NCBI RefSeq assembly: GCF_003985145.1
Contig: NZ_ML133525.1
Span: forward strand, 290,992 to 354,991
DNA from: Rhizobium anhuiense
GTDB lineage: Bacteria > Pseudomonadota > Alphaproteobacteria > Rhizobiales > Rhizobiaceae
Length of the DNA stretch: 64,000 bases
Reading direction: 5' to 3'
The notes beneath the pieces were generated by a model, which was not told where the DNA came from, made no database searches, and saw only the letters and a list, made by a program, of their open reading frames with translations. A program made the translations under genes and the position numbers. Below, in pieces: positions 8,303 to 18,592 of the stretch; the stretch's first letter is position 1; every line of letters begins with the position of its first letter.

Positions 8303-9289
8303 ATGAAGAAACTTGTCGTGGCAGGCATGCTGTGCCTCGCGGCTGTGACCGGGAGCGAACGAGCGGCCTATTCCGCTTCGTTTTTCGGGCTGCATCTTGG
8401 CGGCCGATCCGCGGAAAACCAGGCGGCGCCACCTGTTGTCAAGGTGCAGAGCGGCGACGCGGAGGTCCGTGTGCAGCAGCTCGAAGAGCAACTGCGGCAG
8501 CTGAACGGCCGGATCGAAGAGATGAGCTTTCAGCTTCTGCAGATGCAGGAGACGATCCGCAAGCAGCAGGAAGACAATGAATTCCGATTCCAGCAGCTGG
8601 AAAAGACGGGCGGCGGCGGTGCCGCCAAGGCTCCGGTCAAGAAGAGTGAGACCGATGTCGCGCCGGCTGCTTCCGGCGGCGACGACATCGCCAGGGTGAT
8701 TCAAGCACCGCAGGGAGCCGAAACGGCTCCCTCCACCAACGTACCCGCCAATACCGGCCTCGGCCAGCCACCGAAGGAGCTCGGCTCGATCGAGTTCGAT
8801 CAGAACGGCAATCCGATCGGCGGAAGCGTGGATGGAAATGCCACCATCGGCTCCGGCCCGATTCCCGATGCCAATCCCGGGACGCCGCAGCAGACCGCCT
8901 CGCTCGGCAGCGAGGCCGATCAGTACAAGGCGGCCTATGGCCACGTGTTATCGGGCGATTACAGCACGGCCGAGCAGGAATTCACGCAGTACATCACCCG
9001 CTACCCAAGCAGCGCGCGGGCGGCGGACGCCAATTTCTGGCTCGGCGAAGCGCTCTATTCGCAGGGCAAGTACAATGAGGCGGCCAAGACTTTCCTCAAT
9101 GCGCACCAGAAATACGGCACATCCGAAAAGGCGCCGGAAATGCTGTTGAAGCTCGGCATGTCGCTCGCCGCCCTCGACAATACCGAGACGGCATGCGCCA
9201 CACTGCGCGAAGTCTCGAAGCGTTATCCCAAGGCCTCGCGTGCGGTCATAAGCAAGGTTGCGAGCGAACAGAAGCGCCTCGCCTGCTAA
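8303..9289 (+). CDS. cpoB: Cell division coordinator CpoB (YbgF)
   Basis: CpoB is a periplasmic TPR protein that links peptidoglycan synthesis with Tol-driven outer membrane constriction. The 328-aa protein has a signal peptide, a coiled-coil of the YbgF type at about residues 50-100 (QQLEEQLRQLNGRIEEMSFQ), a low-complexity Gly/Pro linker, and C-terminal TPR repeats (YKAAYGHVLSGDYSTAEQEF, ANFWLGEALYSQGKYNEAAK). The long linker is typical of alphaproteobacteria. The start at 8303 follows an AGGA site; the open frame extends upstream to 8123 but without an equivalent signal. Confidence 0.92.
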   Translation: MKKLVVAGMLCLAAVTGSERAAYSASFFGLHLGGRSAENQAAPPVVKVQSGDAEVRVQQLEEQLRQLNGRIEEMSFQLLQMQETIRKQQEDNEFRFQQLEKTGGGGAAKAPVKKSETDVAPAASGGDDIARVIQAPQGAETAPSTNVPANTGLGQPPKELGSIEFDQNGNPIGGSVDGNATIGSGPIPDANPGTPQQTASLGSEADQYKAAYGHVLSGDYSTAEQEFTQYITRYPSSARAADANFWLGEALYSQGKYNEAAKTFLNAHQKYGTSEKAPEMLLKLGMSLAALDNTETACATLREVSKRYPKASRAVISKVASEQKRLAC

Positions 9290-9300
9290 GGTCTTCCGGC

Positions 9301-10722
9301 ATGTCTCCGGAAGCCTCATCGCCGCAACAGGCGATCCTCCAGTTTCTCACCTCGCTTCAAAGCCCCGCGCGCATCCTTGTCGCGATCTCGGGCGGCAGCG
9401 ATTCCACCGGCCTGCTTTTTCTTCTCGATGAAGCCGTAAAGGCCGCGCCCGATCTCAAGATTTCCCTTTGCGCCGCGACCGTCGATCATGCGTTGCGCGC
9501 CGGCTCCGCAGACGAGGCGCGCGAGGTCGCTGACCTCTGCGCATCGCTCGGCATTCCTCACACCATCCTGATCTGGCAGGGCGACAAGCCCAAAACCGGC
9601 ATCATGGCTGCGGCCCGCGAGGCTCGTTATGACCTGCTGGCAGCCGCCGCCCAAAATTTCAAAGCCGATCTCATCGTCACCGGCCATACCTTCGACGACC
9701 AGCGCGAAACGTTTGCCATGCGGGGTCTGCGCTCCGAACAAGTTTCAACCGGCATCGCGGATGCGGTGCTGTTCGACCGTCATATCTGGATCATGCGGCC
9801 GCTGCTCGGCAGTCGGCGGGCAGATATCCGCGCTTATCTGAAGACACGTGGCATTTCCTGGCTCGACGATCCGAGCAACGAGGATGTGACCTATGAGCGG
9901 GTGCGCATGCGCCAGCGGCTCGCGGAGGAGGTGGCTTCCAAGGCAGGGGCGGAGACCGAAGGGCAACGTCTTTTGCTCGCGGCAGATGCAGCCGCTTGGC
10001 TCGATCTGCATTTCCGGCTGCATGGCGGTATGCTTGGTCATATCTCTCCCGACGGCCTGAGGGCCGAAGCAGCTGTATTGAATTACGCGCTTGGCCGTCT
10101 TGCCGCCGTTTTCGGCGGCCGGGATTTTCCACCGGGCGGCAAGCAGATGGACGGCATTCTCGCCTTTATCGCAGCGGCCAAGGCAGGGCGGATGACGGCG
10201 GGCAGGGTGGTGTTCGATCTCAGACGTAGCGGGCTCTATCTCGCCCGCGAAAGCCGCGGCATCCTCCCGCTGTCATTGCAGCCGGGTGAGCGCAGCGTCT
10301 GGGATGGACGTTTCGAGGTTGTGAACAATTCCCCGTTCGGCGTCAGGATCGAGGCGGCCGGGATGAATGCAGGACCGGGTGCGGCTGGGTCACCAAAGCG
10401 TGAAGAAGAGTGTTCCGCAACCACAGAGTCCCGCCGATCGGGTTCCTGCTACGAGCACAGCAATGCGGCGAGAAGGGACGATACCCTACCAAAAGCGGCA
10501 TTGAAGCGTGCAACTGCTGCGTTGCCGGTCGTTTTGCCAATGGCTGGCATTGTTTTTTCCGACGATTTGGCCGGCCGGGTGCGCCTCACGCCTTATTCCG
10601 CGCCGTTCGACCGCTTTTTGACACGATTTGATTTCATCTTTGCCAACAGGCTTTCGGCGGTTTTCGCGACGGCGCCCTATGCGAGGCTGCCTTTAAGAAG
10701 TATTGACGGAAAAACCATCTGA
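9301..10722 (+). CDS. tilS: tRNA(Ile) lysidine synthetase TilS
   Basis: TilS converts the wobble C of the CAU anticodon of tRNA-Ile2 to lysidine, allowing AUA reading. The N-terminal PP-loop is clear: ILVAISGGSDSTGLLFLLDE, followed by CAATVDHALR and TGHTFDDQRET. The 473-aa length is near the upper range for alphaproteobacteria. A stretch around residues 360-405 is rich in Ser, Arg, Glu and Cys and looks like an in-frame insertion in the poorly conserved C-terminal half. It starts 11 bp after cpoB; the open frame runs upstream into cpoB, but position 9301 gives the expected N-terminus. Confidence 0.9.
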   Translation: MSPEASSPQQAILQFLTSLQSPARILVAISGGSDSTGLLFLLDEAVKAAPDLKISLCAATVDHALRAGSADEAREVADLCASLGIPHTILIWQGDKPKTGIMAAAREARYDLLAAAAQNFKADLIVTGHTFDDQRETFAMRGLRSEQVSTGIADAVLFDRHIWIMRPLLGSRRADIRAYLKTRGISWLDDPSNEDVTYERVRMRQRLAEEVASKAGAETEGQRLLLAADAAAWLDLHFRLHGGMLGHISPDGLRAEAAVLNYALGRLAAVFGGRDFPPGGKQMDGILAFIAAAKAGRMTAGRVVFDLRRSGLYLARESRGILPLSLQPGERSVWDGRFEVVNNSPFGVRIEAAGMNAGPGAAGSPKREEECSATTESRRSGSCYEHSNAARRDDTLPKAALKRATAALPVVLPMAGIVFSDDLAGRVRLTPYSAPFDRFLTRFDFIFANRLSAVFATAPYARLPLRSIDGKTI

Positions 10723-10819
10723 CATGGGGCGTCGCCTTGGCAACGGCACGGCGCAACCCTATGTTAGAAACGAATAAGACGGTCGCCATGAGGCGGCTGT
10801 TCCAGTGCTGGGGAGTTCA

Positions 10820-12751
10820 ATGAACCCTAACTTACGTAATTTCGCCTTGTGGGCGATCATCGCGCTTCTGCTGATCGCCCTTTTCAGTATGTTTCAGACG
10901 GCGCCGGCGCAGACGGGCTCCCGCGAAATCCCTTATTCGCAGTTTCTGCGTGAGGTCGATGCGGGCCGCGTGAAGGAAGTCGTGGTCACGGGCAACCGTG
11001 TCTCCGGAAGCTATGTTGAAAATGGCACCACCTTCCAGACCTATTCGCCTGTGATCGACGACAGCCTGCTCGATCGCCTGCAGTCGAAGAACGTCCTGGT
11101 TTCCGCCCGTCCTGAAACGGACGGCTCTTCGGGTTTCCTCAGCTATCTCGGCACGCTTTTGCCGATGCTTCTGATTCTCGGCGTCTGGCTGTTCTTCATG
11201 CGGCAGATGCAGGGCGGCTCGCGCGGCGCGATGGGCTTTGGCAAGTCCAAGGCCAAGCTTTTGACCGAAGCGCATGGCCGCGTGACTTTCGAAGACGTCG
11301 CCGGTGTCGACGAGGCCAAGCAGGATCTCGAGGAAATCGTCGAATTCCTGCGTGATCCGCAGAAGTTCCAGCGTCTCGGCGGCAAGATTCCGCGCGGCGT
11401 GCTGCTCGTCGGCCCTCCGGGTACCGGCAAGACACTGCTCGCCCGCTCGGTCGCCGGCGAAGCCAACGTGCCCTTCTTCACCATTTCGGGCTCCGACTTC
11501 GTCGAAATGTTCGTCGGCGTCGGTGCAAGCCGCGTGCGCGATATGTTCGAGCAGGCCAAGAAGAATGCTCCCTGCATCATCTTCATCGACGAAATCGATG
11601 CCGTCGGCCGCCATCGCGGCGCCGGTCTCGGCGGCGGCAACGATGAACGCGAGCAGACGCTGAACCAGTTGCTGGTTGAGATGGATGGCTTCGAGGCGAA
11701 TGAGGGCGTGATCCTGATCGCCGCCACAAACCGTCCCGACGTGCTCGATCCGGCGCTGCTGCGTCCCGGCCGTTTCGACCGTCAGGTCGTGGTGCCGAAC
11801 CCCGACATCGTCGGCCGCGAGCGTATCCTCAAGGTGCATGCTCGCAACGTTCCGCTGGCGCCGAATGTCGATCTCAAGGTTCTCGCCCGCGGCACGCCCG
11901 GTTTCTCCGGCGCCGACCTGATGAACCTCGTCAACGAAGCCGCCCTCATGGCCGCCCGCCGCAACAAGCGCGTCGTCACCATGCAGGAATTCGAAGACGC
12001 CAAGGACAAGATCATGATGGGCGCCGAGCGCCGTTCTTCGGCGATGACCGAGGCGGAAAAGAAGCTCACCGCTTACCATGAGGCTGGACACGCCATTACC
12101 GCGCTCAATGTCGCCGTCGCCGATCCGCTGCACAAGGCGACGATCATTCCGCGCGGCCGTGCGCTCGGCATGGTCATGCAGCTTCCCGAGGGCGATCGCT
12201 ACTCGATGAGCTACAAGTGGATGGTTTCGCGCCTCTGCATCATGATGGGCGGCCGCGTCGCCGAGGAGCTCACCTTCGGCAAGGAGAACATCACTTCGGG
12301 TGCCTCCTCCGACATCGAGCAGGCGACCAAGCTTGCCCGCGCCATGGTCACGCAGTGGGGCTTCTCCGATCAGCTCGGTCAGGTCGCCTATGGCGAGAAC
12401 CAGCAGGAAGTCTTCCTCGGCCACTCGGTTTCGCAGTCGAAGAATGTTTCGGAAGCAACCGCGCAGAAGATCGACAATGAAGTGCGCCGCCTGATCGACG
12501 AAGCCTATACGCAGGCCCGCACGATCCTGACGGAAAAGCACGACGAATTCGTCGCCCTTGCTGAAGGTCTGCTCGAATACGAGACCCTGACCGGCGAAGA
12601 GATCAAGGCGTTGATCCGCGGCGAGAAGCCTTCCCGCGATCTCGGCGATGATTCGCCGCCAAGCCGCGGCTCGGCCGTTCCGAAGGCCGGCGCCCGGCCC
12701 GCCACCAAGGGTGACGAGCCGGAAGGCGGTCTCGAACCGCAGCCGCATTAA
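10820..12751 (+). CDS. ftsH: ATP-dependent membrane zinc protease FtsH
   Basis: FtsH is a hexameric inner-membrane AAA+ protease that degrades misfolded membrane proteins and some regulators. The 643-aa protein has two N-terminal membrane segments (about residues 5-25 and 105-125), a Walker A GPPGTGKT near residue 197, a Walker B FIDEIDA, the second region of homology with RPGRFDRQ, and the zinc-protease HEAGH at about residue 420. All key residues are intact. Start 10820 (MNPNLRNF) has GGGGAG upstream and is preferred over 10805. It lies in the usual tilS-ftsH-glmM order and is followed by a terminator. Confidence 0.97.
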   Translation: MNPNLRNFALWAIIALLLIALFSMFQTAPAQTGSREIPYSQFLREVDAGRVKEVVVTGNRVSGSYVENGTTFQTYSPVIDDSLLDRLQSKNVLVSARPETDGSSGFLSYLGTLLPMLLILGVWLFFMRQMQGGSRGAMGFGKSKAKLLTEAHGRVTFEDVAGVDEAKQDLEEIVEFLRDPQKFQRLGGKIPRGVLLVGPPGTGKTLLARSVAGEANVPFFTISGSDFVEMFVGVGASRVRDMFEQAKKNAPCIIFIDEIDAVGRHRGAGLGGGNDEREQTLNQLLVEMDGFEANEGVILIAATNRPDVLDPALLRPGRFDRQVVVPNPDIVGRERILKVHARNVPLAPNVDLKVLARGTPGFSGADLMNLVNEAALMAARRNKRVVTMQEFEDAKDKIMMGAERRSSAMTEAEKKLTAYHEAGHAITALNVAVADPLHKATIIPRGRALGMVMQLPEGDRYSMSYKWMVSRLCIMMGGRVAEELTFGKENITSGASSDIEQATKLARAMVTQWGFSDQLGQVAYGENQQEVFLGHSVSQSKNVSEATAQKIDNEVRRLIDEAYTQARTILTEKHDEFVALAEGLLEYETLTGEEIKALIRGEKPSRDLGDDSPPSRGSAVPKAGARPATKGDEPEGGLEPQPH

Positions 12752-12771
12752 CTGCGTCGACCAACTCGAAC

Positions 12772-12810
12772 AAGGCCGGATTTCCGAAGTGGGAGATCCG
12801 GCCTTTTCTA
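12772..12810 (+). terminator. Terminator after ftsH
   Basis: A 10-bp perfect stem (AAGGCCGGAT / ATCCGGCCTT) with a 14-nt loop and a TTTTCT tail lies 20 bp past the ftsH stop. Confidence 0.8.
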
Positions 12811-12992
12811 TTGGTAACGGGATATAATCATTTTTCTTGCTAATTTACGTGCCGATCGCCGCATTTTGTGGCATTCCGCTGAATTGAGGCAAGCATGAAT
12901 CACGCTCCTGAATTGACGAGATCTCACTGAAGCCGGATTCGCTTGGAAGAATGCGCTGCCTTGAATGGCGCGCCGAGAGCACAGGAGTGCAG

Positions 12993-14345
12993 ATGAAAAG
13001 ACGCTATTTCGGTACGGATGGCATTCGCGGCCAATCCAACGTCTTCCCGATGACGCCGGATCTCGCCATGCGGGTCGGCATCGCCGCCGGCACGATCTTC
13101 CGCCGCGGCAACCACCGCCACCGCGTCGTCATCGGCAAGGATACGCGCCTTTCCGGCTATATGCTTGAGAATGCCATGGTCGCAGGCTTTACCGCCGCAG
13201 GCCTCGATGCCTTTATTCTCGGCCCGATCCCGACGCCTGCCGTCGCCATGCTGACGCGCTCGCTGCGCTGCGATATCGGTGTGATGATTTCGGCCTCGCA
13301 CAATCCGTACGAGGATAACGGCATCAAGCTCTTTGGCCCCGATGGTTATAAGCTTTCCGACGATATCGAGGCCGAGATCGAGGATCTGCTCGAAAAGGAT
13401 CTCAACGCGCAGCTTGCCAAATCCGACGATATCGGCCGCGCCAAGCGCGTCGACGGCGTGCATGACCGCTATATCGAACATGCCAAGCGCACCTTGCCGC
13501 GTGATGTGACGCTGCAGGGTTTGAGGATTGCGATCGACTGCGCCAATGGCGCCGCCTATAAGGTGGCGCCCGCCGTGCTCTGGGAGCTCGGTGCTGACGT
13601 CGTCACCATCGGCAACGAGCCGAACGGCACCAATATCAATCTCAATTGCGGCTCCACCAGCCCCGTCGCGCTGCAGAAGAAGGTGGACGAGGTTCGTGCC
13701 GATATCGGTATCGCCCTCGACGGCGATGCGGATCGCGTCATCATCATCGACGAAAACGGTTCGATCGTCGACGGCGATCAGCTCATGGCGGTCATCGCCG
13801 AGAGCTGGGCCGAGAGCCAGCAGTTGCGCGGCAATGGCATCGTCGCCACCGTGATGTCCAACCTCGGCCTCGAGCGCTTCCTCGACGACCGCGGCATGGC
13901 GCTTGCCCGCACGAAAGTCGGCGACCGCTATGTCGTCGAGCATATGCGCCAGAATAATTACAATGTCGGCGGCGAGCAGTCCGGTCATATCGTGCTGTCG
14001 GATTACGGCACGACCGGTGACGGTCTCGTCGCTGCTCTGCAGATCCTAGCCGCGGTCAAGCGCACCGGCCGAACTGTGAGTGAAGTCTGCCGCCGTTTCG
14101 AGCCGGTGCCGCAGCTCCTGCGCAATGTCCGCATCAGCGGCGGCAAGCCGCTGGAGGATATCCAGGTGCAGAAGGCGATCGCCGATGCCGAAGCCGAGCT
14201 TGCCAGGAACGGCCGCCTCGTCATCCGCCCCTCGGGCACTGAGCCGTTGATCCGTGTCATGGCCGAGGGCGACGACCGTGCCCAGATCGAACGCATCGTC
14301 AACGAGCTGATCGGCACGATCTCGAACGTCCGGACTGCCGCCTGA
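12993..14345 (+). CDS. glmM: Phosphoglucosamine mutase GlmM
   Basis: GlmM interconverts glucosamine-6-phosphate and glucosamine-1-phosphate for UDP-GlcNAc, peptidoglycan and LPS synthesis. The 450-aa protein begins [13 protein letters not shown], contains the phosphoserine loop [14 protein letters not shown] near residue 100, the metal-binding loop [10 protein letters not shown], and the C-terminal phosphate-binding [12 protein letters not shown]. All match the family. The start at 12993 has ACAGGAG upstream; an earlier in-frame ATG at 12951 is unlikely. It sits between two hairpin terminators, so it is probably a single transcription unit. Confidence 0.97.
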   Translation: MKRRYFGTDGIRGQSNVFPMTPDLAMRVGIAAGTIFRRGNHRHRVVIGKDTRLSGYMLENAMVAGFTAAGLDAFILGPIPTPAVAMLTRSLRCDIGVMISASHNPYEDNGIKLFGPDGYKLSDDIEAEIEDLLEKDLNAQLAKSDDIGRAKRVDGVHDRYIEHAKRTLPRDVTLQGLRIAIDCANGAAYKVAPAVLWELGADVVTIGNEPNGTNINLNCGSTSPVALQKKVDEVRADIGIALDGDADRVIIIDENGSIVDGDQLMAVIAESWAESQQLRGNGIVATVMSNLGLERFLDDRGMALARTKVGDRYVVEHMRQNNYNVGGEQSGHIVLSDYGTTGDGLVAALQILAAVKRTGRTVSEVCRRFEPVPQLLRNVRISGGKPLEDIQVQKAIADAEAELARNGRLVIRPSGTEPLIRVMAEGDDRAQIERIVNELIGTISNVRTAA

Positions 14346-14360
14346 TAAAATGCGGAAAGA

Positions 14361-14402
14361 ATAACGAAAAAGCCGGTGCGTCAGCGCCGGCTTTTTCGTT
14401 AT
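14361..14402. terminator. Strong terminator after glmM
   Basis: A near-perfect inverted repeat with arms ATAACGAAAAAGCCGG and CCGGCTTTTTCGTTAT around a short loop. T-runs on both sides would let it stop transcription from either direction. Confidence 0.85.
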
Positions 14403-14609
14403 GCATGCCCGCTATCGTGAGCCGGTTACTGGCAAGCCGCTCCCCACGATCCAAACTGATCTATGCTCGGGCCGCCGTAATGCCTCGGCATCAAAGTAAA
14501 TAATCGTGGTTAAGTAGCTTTTAACGTTTCCCATTCATTATCCATCCGAAGCGTATCAGATTGGCAGCGACTGAGCCTGCCGACGCAACGGGATTTTGGA
14601 GTGGGATCC

Positions 14610-15446
14610 ATGAAAAGAAGCTTGTCCGGCATTTTCGCCGCATTGTTGATCGCGACAAACGCCTATTCCGCGGACCTCGCCCCTGCCGAGCCGATCCCGG
14701 AGCAGCCGCCCGAGGTGGCGGTCAGCGAAGCGACGGGCTGGTACTTGCGCGGCGATGTCGGTTATGCCTTCACCGATCTGCGTGGCGCCCGCTATTTCCA
14801 GGGCAGCAATGCGACGGAGGTCGATTTCGACCGTGCCGACCTGGACGACGCATGGACGGTCGGCGGTGGTGTCGGTTATCAGATCAACAGCTATCTGCGC
14901 ACCGACCTGACCTTCGACTATCTCACGCAGGCGGATTTCCACGGTTCGACGGTCGGACAGTGCGGCTTCCCGCTGGTGGATTGCACCTCGAGCGACCGCT
15001 CCTCGCTGACCGCCTACACATTGCTCGCCAACGCTTACGTTGATCTCGGCACCTACGGCTATGTCACGCCTTATGTCGGCGCCGGTATCGGCGGTTCCTA
15101 CGTCAAGTGGAAGAACCTGCGCAACGTTGCCTGCGCCGATGACGGCAGCTTCTGCGACGACGAGGTTACCCATGGCGGCAAGGGCAACTGGCGCTTCACC
15201 TACGCGCTCATGGCCGGCGCCTCGATCGACGTCACCTGCAACATCAAGGCCGATGTCGGTTACCGTTACCTGCATATCGACGGCGGCAACATGTTCGGCT
15301 ATTCGGACAATGGCGGCCCGGGCCGTGACAAGGGCCTCAGCGCCCATGAAGCCCGCGTCGGCGCCCGTTATCTCTTCGGCGGATGCGCCCAGGCGAGCTA
15401 TGAGCCGCCGCCGGAAATTCCGCTGCAGCAGCCGGTCTACAAATAA
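14610..15446 (+). CDS. Outer membrane beta-barrel protein, Omp25/RopB-like
   Basis: The 278-aa protein has a signal peptide (MKRSLSGIFAALLIATNAYS, cut before ADLAPAEP). Alternating aromatic strands typical of the Omp25/Omp31/RopB porin-like barrel family follow: GWYLRGDVGYAFTD, VGGGVGYQINSYLRTDLTFD, ANAYVDLGTYGYVTPYVGAG. The barrel strand ARVGARYLFGG falls near the C-terminus, followed by a Pro-rich tail. These proteins are abundant outer-membrane stabilisers in Rhizobiales. It has four central cysteines, which could form disulphides on an extracellular loop. GTG at 14601 is in frame, but ATG 14610 has better spacing from GGAG. Substrate, if any, is unknown. Confidence 0.85.
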   Translation: MKRSLSGIFAALLIATNAYSADLAPAEPIPEQPPEVAVSEATGWYLRGDVGYAFTDLRGARYFQGSNATEVDFDRADLDDAWTVGGGVGYQINSYLRTDLTFDYLTQADFHGSTVGQCGFPLVDCTSSDRSSLTAYTLLANAYVDLGTYGYVTPYVGAGIGGSYVKWKNLRNVACADDGSFCDDEVTHGGKGNWRFTYALMAGASIDVTCNIKADVGYRYLHIDGGNMFGYSDNGGPGRDKGLSAHEARVGARYLFGGCAQASYEPPPEIPLQQPVYK

Positions 15447-15467
15447 GTCTGGTCCAGCCACCAGATC

Positions 15468-15497
15468 AAAAGCCGCCCTCGCTCCGGGCGGCTTTTT
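15468..15497 (+). terminator. Terminator after the outer membrane protein gene
   Basis: Stem AAAAGCCGCCC / GGGCGGCTTTTT with a 7-nt loop and a T tail, 21 bp past the stop codon. Confidence 0.85.
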
Positions 15498-15592
15498 CAT
15501 TTTGCCACCTCTCCTGCGTCAAAATATCCTCCCTCTGCGACACTTCCATCTTGACTATGACGCGTCCGATCCATACACACGGCGGCGGGACA

Positions 15593-15634
15593 CCCTTCCC
15601 CAACGAAGGGCTTTCTATCTGAGAGGATAGCATC
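15593..15634 (+). ncRNA. serC leader RNA motif
   Basis: Just upstream of serC are two adjacent hairpins: CCCTTC/GAAGGG (15593-15610) and CTATC/GATAG (15615-15630). The second encloses the ribosome binding site GAGAGGA in its loop. This position and architecture match the serC motif described upstream of serC-serA in alphaproteobacteria, a presumed cis-regulatory RNA of unknown ligand. A TTGACT box at 15551 could be the -35 of the promoter. The assignment is from memory of the motif's layout; a covariance-model search would settle it. Confidence 0.65.
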
Positions 15635-16813
15635 ATGGCGAAGACCGCAAAGCCGGACATCCGTCCGCACAATACTCATTTTTCTTCTGGCCCTTGCTCG
15701 AAGCGCCCCGGTTGGTCGCTCGAAGCCCTTTCCGACGCGGCCCTTGGCCGTTCGCACCGCGCGAAGGTCGGCAAGACCAAGCTGAAGCAGGCCATCGACC
15801 TTACCCGTGAAATTCTCGAAGTGCCGGCAGATTATCGTATCGGCATCGTCCCGGCTTCCGATACCGGCGCCGTCGAAATGGCGCTCTGGTCGCTGCTCGG
15901 CGAACGCGGCGTCGATATGCTCGCCTGGGAAAGCTTCGGCGCCGGCTGGGTCACCGATGTCGTCAAGCAGTTGAAGCTCAAGGACGTGCGCAAGCTCGAA
16001 GCCGGTTACGGCGAGCTTCCCGATCTCGCGACCGTCGATTTCGACCGCGACGTGGTCTTCACCTGGAACGGCACCACCTCGGGCGTGCGCGTGCCGAACG
16101 CCGATTTCATTCCTGCCGACCGCAAGGGCCTGACGATCTGCGACGCCACCTCGGCGGCTTTCGCCCAGGAACTCGATTTCGCCAAGCTCGACGTCGTCAC
16201 CTTCTCCTGGCAGAAGGTTCTGGGCGGCGAGGGCGCACACGGCGTCATCATTCTTTCGCCGCGCGCAGTCGAGCGCCTCGTCACCTACACGCCGGCCTGG
16301 CCGCTGCCGAAGATCTTCCGCATGACCTCGGGCGGCAAGCTGACGGAAGGCATCTTCCAGGGCGAGACGATCAACACGCCGTCGATGCTCTGCGTCGAGG
16401 ACTATATCGATGCGCTCGTCTGGGCCAAGGGGCTCGGCGGTCTTAAGGCGCTGATTGCGCGCGCCGATGCCAATGCCAAGGTCATCCACGATTTCGTCGC
16501 GGCAAACGACTGGATCGCCAATCTCGCCGTCAAGGCGGAAACCGCCTCCAACACCTCCGTCTGCCTGAAGATCGTCGACAAGGACATCGCAGCCCTCGAT
16601 GACGACGGCCAGGCGAATTTCGCCAAGGGTCTGGTCGGCCTCCTGGAAAAGGAAGGCGTCGCTTTCGATGTCGGCCATTACCGCGACGCGCCGTCCGGCC
16701 TGCGCATCTGGGCCGGCGCCACGATCGAGGCATCCGACATGCAGAAGCTCATGCCATGGCTTTCCTGGGCCTTCGAAACCCAGAAGGCACAGCTCGCTCA
16801 GGCCGCCGCCTGA
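15635..16813 (+). CDS. serC: Phosphoserine aminotransferase SerC
   Basis: SerC makes 3-phosphoserine from 3-phosphohydroxypyruvate and glutamate using PLP; it also serves the pyridoxine pathway. The 392-aa protein starts [20 protein letters not shown], with the [12 protein letters not shown] signature of the alphaproteobacterial SerC type. The PLP lysine is in [16 protein letters not shown] near residue 197, and [11 protein letters not shown] holds the PLP-contacting Asp. It is one transcription unit with serA 87 bp downstream and is preceded by the serC leader motif. Confidence 0.95.
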   Translation: MAKTAKPDIRPHNTHFSSGPCSKRPGWSLEALSDAALGRSHRAKVGKTKLKQAIDLTREILEVPADYRIGIVPASDTGAVEMALWSLLGERGVDMLAWESFGAGWVTDVVKQLKLKDVRKLEAGYGELPDLATVDFDRDVVFTWNGTTSGVRVPNADFIPADRKGLTICDATSAAFAQELDFAKLDVVTFSWQKVLGGEGAHGVIILSPRAVERLVTYTPAWPLPKIFRMTSGGKLTEGIFQGETINTPSMLCVEDYIDALVWAKGLGGLKALIARADANAKVIHDFVAANDWIANLAVKAETASNTSVCLKIVDKDIAALDDDGQANFAKGLVGLLEKEGVAFDVGHYRDAPSGLRIWAGATIEASDMQKLMPWLSWAFETQKAQLAQAAA

Positions 16814-16900
16814 GGTGATCGCATCCGGCTCCGCCACAAGGCGGCGGAGCCCAGCATTTCTGATTTCATTCATCGCTGAACACTTTTGAAGGAGGCCCTC

Positions 16901-18496
16901 ATGGCACCTCGCGTTCTCGTATCCGACGAATTGTCGGAAACCGCCGTCCAGATCTTTCGCGACCGCGGCGTCGAAGTCGATTTCGAACCGCAGCTCGGCA
17001 AGGACAAGGACCGTCTGCTCGAAGTCATCGGCAATTATGATGGCCTGGCTATCCGCTCCGCCACCAAGGTGACGGAAAAGATCATCGAAGGGGCGAAAAA
17101 CCTCAAGGTGGTCGGCCGCGCCGGTATCGGCGTCGACAATGTCGATATCCCGGCCGCCTCGCGCCGCGGCATCATCGTCATGAACACGCCCTTCGGCAAC
17201 TCGATCACGACAGCCGAACACGCGATTGCGCTGATGTTCGCCGTCGCCCGCCAGCTTCCGGCCGCCGATACCTCGACGCAGGCCGGCAAGTGGGAGAAGT
17301 CGAAGTTCATGGGTGTCGAGATCACCGGCAAGACGCTCGGCGTCATCGGCGCCGGCAATATCGGCTCGATCGTCTGCGCGCGCGCCATCGGCCTGAAGAT
17401 GCACGTCGTCGCCTACGACCCGTTCCTTTCCAAGGAGCGCGCCGAGGAGATGGGCGTCACCAAGGTCGAGCTGGAAGAGCTTTTCGCCCGCGCCGATTTC
17501 ATCACGCTGCATGTGCCGATGACCGACAAGACGCGCGGCATCCTCAACAAGGAAGCACTGGCAAAGACCAAGCCCGGCGTGCGCATCATCAACTGCGCCC
17601 GCGGCGGCCTGGTCGATGAGGCAGCGCTTGCCGAAGCGATCAAGTCGGGGCATGTCGCGGGTGCCGCCTTCGACGTGTTCGAGGTCGAGCCCGCCAAGGA
17701 AAGTCCGCTCTTCGGCCTGCCGAACGTCGTCTGCACGCCGCATCTCGGCGCCTCAACGACCGAAGCGCAGGAGAACGTCGCTCTGCAGGTGGCCGAACAG
17801 ATGGCCGATTACCTCGTCAATGGTGCGGTCTCCAACGCCATCAACATGCCGTCGATCACGGCTGAGGAAGCGCCGATCCTGAAGCCCTTCATCCGCCTTG
17901 CCGACGTTCTCGGCGCCTTTGTCGGCCAGGTCACCGAAGAGCCGATCAAGGAAATCGAAATCCTTTATGACGGCATCACCGCCAACATGAACACGCGGGC
18001 GCTGACGAGTGCCGTGCTCGCCGGCCTCATCCGGCCGCAGGTCGCCGACGTCAACATGGTTTCGGCGCCGATCATGGTCAAGGAAAAGGGTGTCGTGCTG
18101 TCCGAGGTCAAGCGCGACAAGACGGGTGTATTCGACGGTTACATCAAGCTGACGGTGACGACCGAAAGCATGACGCGCTCGGTCGCCGGCACGGTGTTTT
18201 CGGATGGCAAGCCGCGCTTCATCCAGATCAAGGGTATCAACCTCGATGCCGATGTCGGCTCGCACATGATCTATATCACCAATACCGACGTCCCAGGCAT
18301 GATCGGCTTCATTGGCACGACGCTCGGAGCGGCCGGCGTCAACATCGCCAACTTCCAGCTCGGTCGTGACAAGCAGGGCGGCGACGCCATTGCGCTGCTC
18401 TATGTCGACGGCGAGGTTGACGACGCCGTGCTTGCGCAGCTGACGGCCCATCAGGCGATCCGCCAGGCAAAGCTGCTCACTTTCAACATCGACTGA
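16901..18496 (+). CDS. serA: D-3-phosphoglycerate dehydrogenase SerA
   Basis: SerA oxidises 3-phosphoglycerate to 3-phosphohydroxypyruvate, the first step of serine synthesis. The 531-aa protein is the long type. It has a substrate/NAD core with VVGRAGIGVDNVDIPAA, GVIGAGNIGSIVCARA and the catalytic region CARGGLVDEAAL...TPHLGAST. An intervening domain follows (about 320-450), then a C-terminal ACT domain (MIYITNTDVPGMIGFIGTTL) that usually gives serine feedback. GGAGG lies 5 nt before ATG 16901; the open frame starts slightly earlier at 16886. A strong terminator follows. Confidence 0.96.
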   Translation: MAPRVLVSDELSETAVQIFRDRGVEVDFEPQLGKDKDRLLEVIGNYDGLAIRSATKVTEKIIEGAKNLKVVGRAGIGVDNVDIPAASRRGIIVMNTPFGNSITTAEHAIALMFAVARQLPAADTSTQAGKWEKSKFMGVEITGKTLGVIGAGNIGSIVCARAIGLKMHVVAYDPFLSKERAEEMGVTKVELEELFARADFITLHVPMTDKTRGILNKEALAKTKPGVRIINCARGGLVDEAALAEAIKSGHVAGAAFDVFEVEPAKESPLFGLPNVVCTPHLGASTTEAQENVALQVAEQMADYLVNGAVSNAINMPSITAEEAPILKPFIRLADVLGAFVGQVTEEPIKEIEILYDGITANMNTRALTSAVLAGLIRPQVADVNMVSAPIMVKEKGVVLSEVKRDKTGVFDGYIKLTVTTESMTRSVAGTVFSDGKPRFIQIKGINLDADVGSHMIYITNTDVPGMIGFIGTTLGAAGVNIANFQLGRDKQGGDAIALLYVDGEVDDAVLAQLTAHQAIRQAKLLTFNID

Positions 18497-18530
18497 GTTT
18501 CCTCCTCGGGATCTCGATCCGGCAAGAATG

Positions 18531-18575
18531 ACAACAAAAACCCGGCGCGGGAAACGGCGCCGGGTTTTTGTTGTG
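18531..18575. terminator. Terminator after serA
   Basis: Long inverted repeat: ACAACAAAAACCCGGCGC and GGCGCCGGGTTTTTGTTGT. It has A/T runs on both sides and could also end the opposing gene at 18593-18859. Confidence 0.9.
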
Positions 18576-18592
18576 TCGGAATCGAATGGATC

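Noticed and set aside
10832..12748. 638-codon open frame antisense to ftsH
   Set aside because: High-GC codon use leaves antisense frames open; its sequence is Arg/Ala/Gly-rich with no domain, while ftsH on the other strand is complete.
15497..17743. 748-codon open frame antisense to serC and serA
   Set aside because: It spans two well-conserved genes and their leader; no recognisable domain or RBS.
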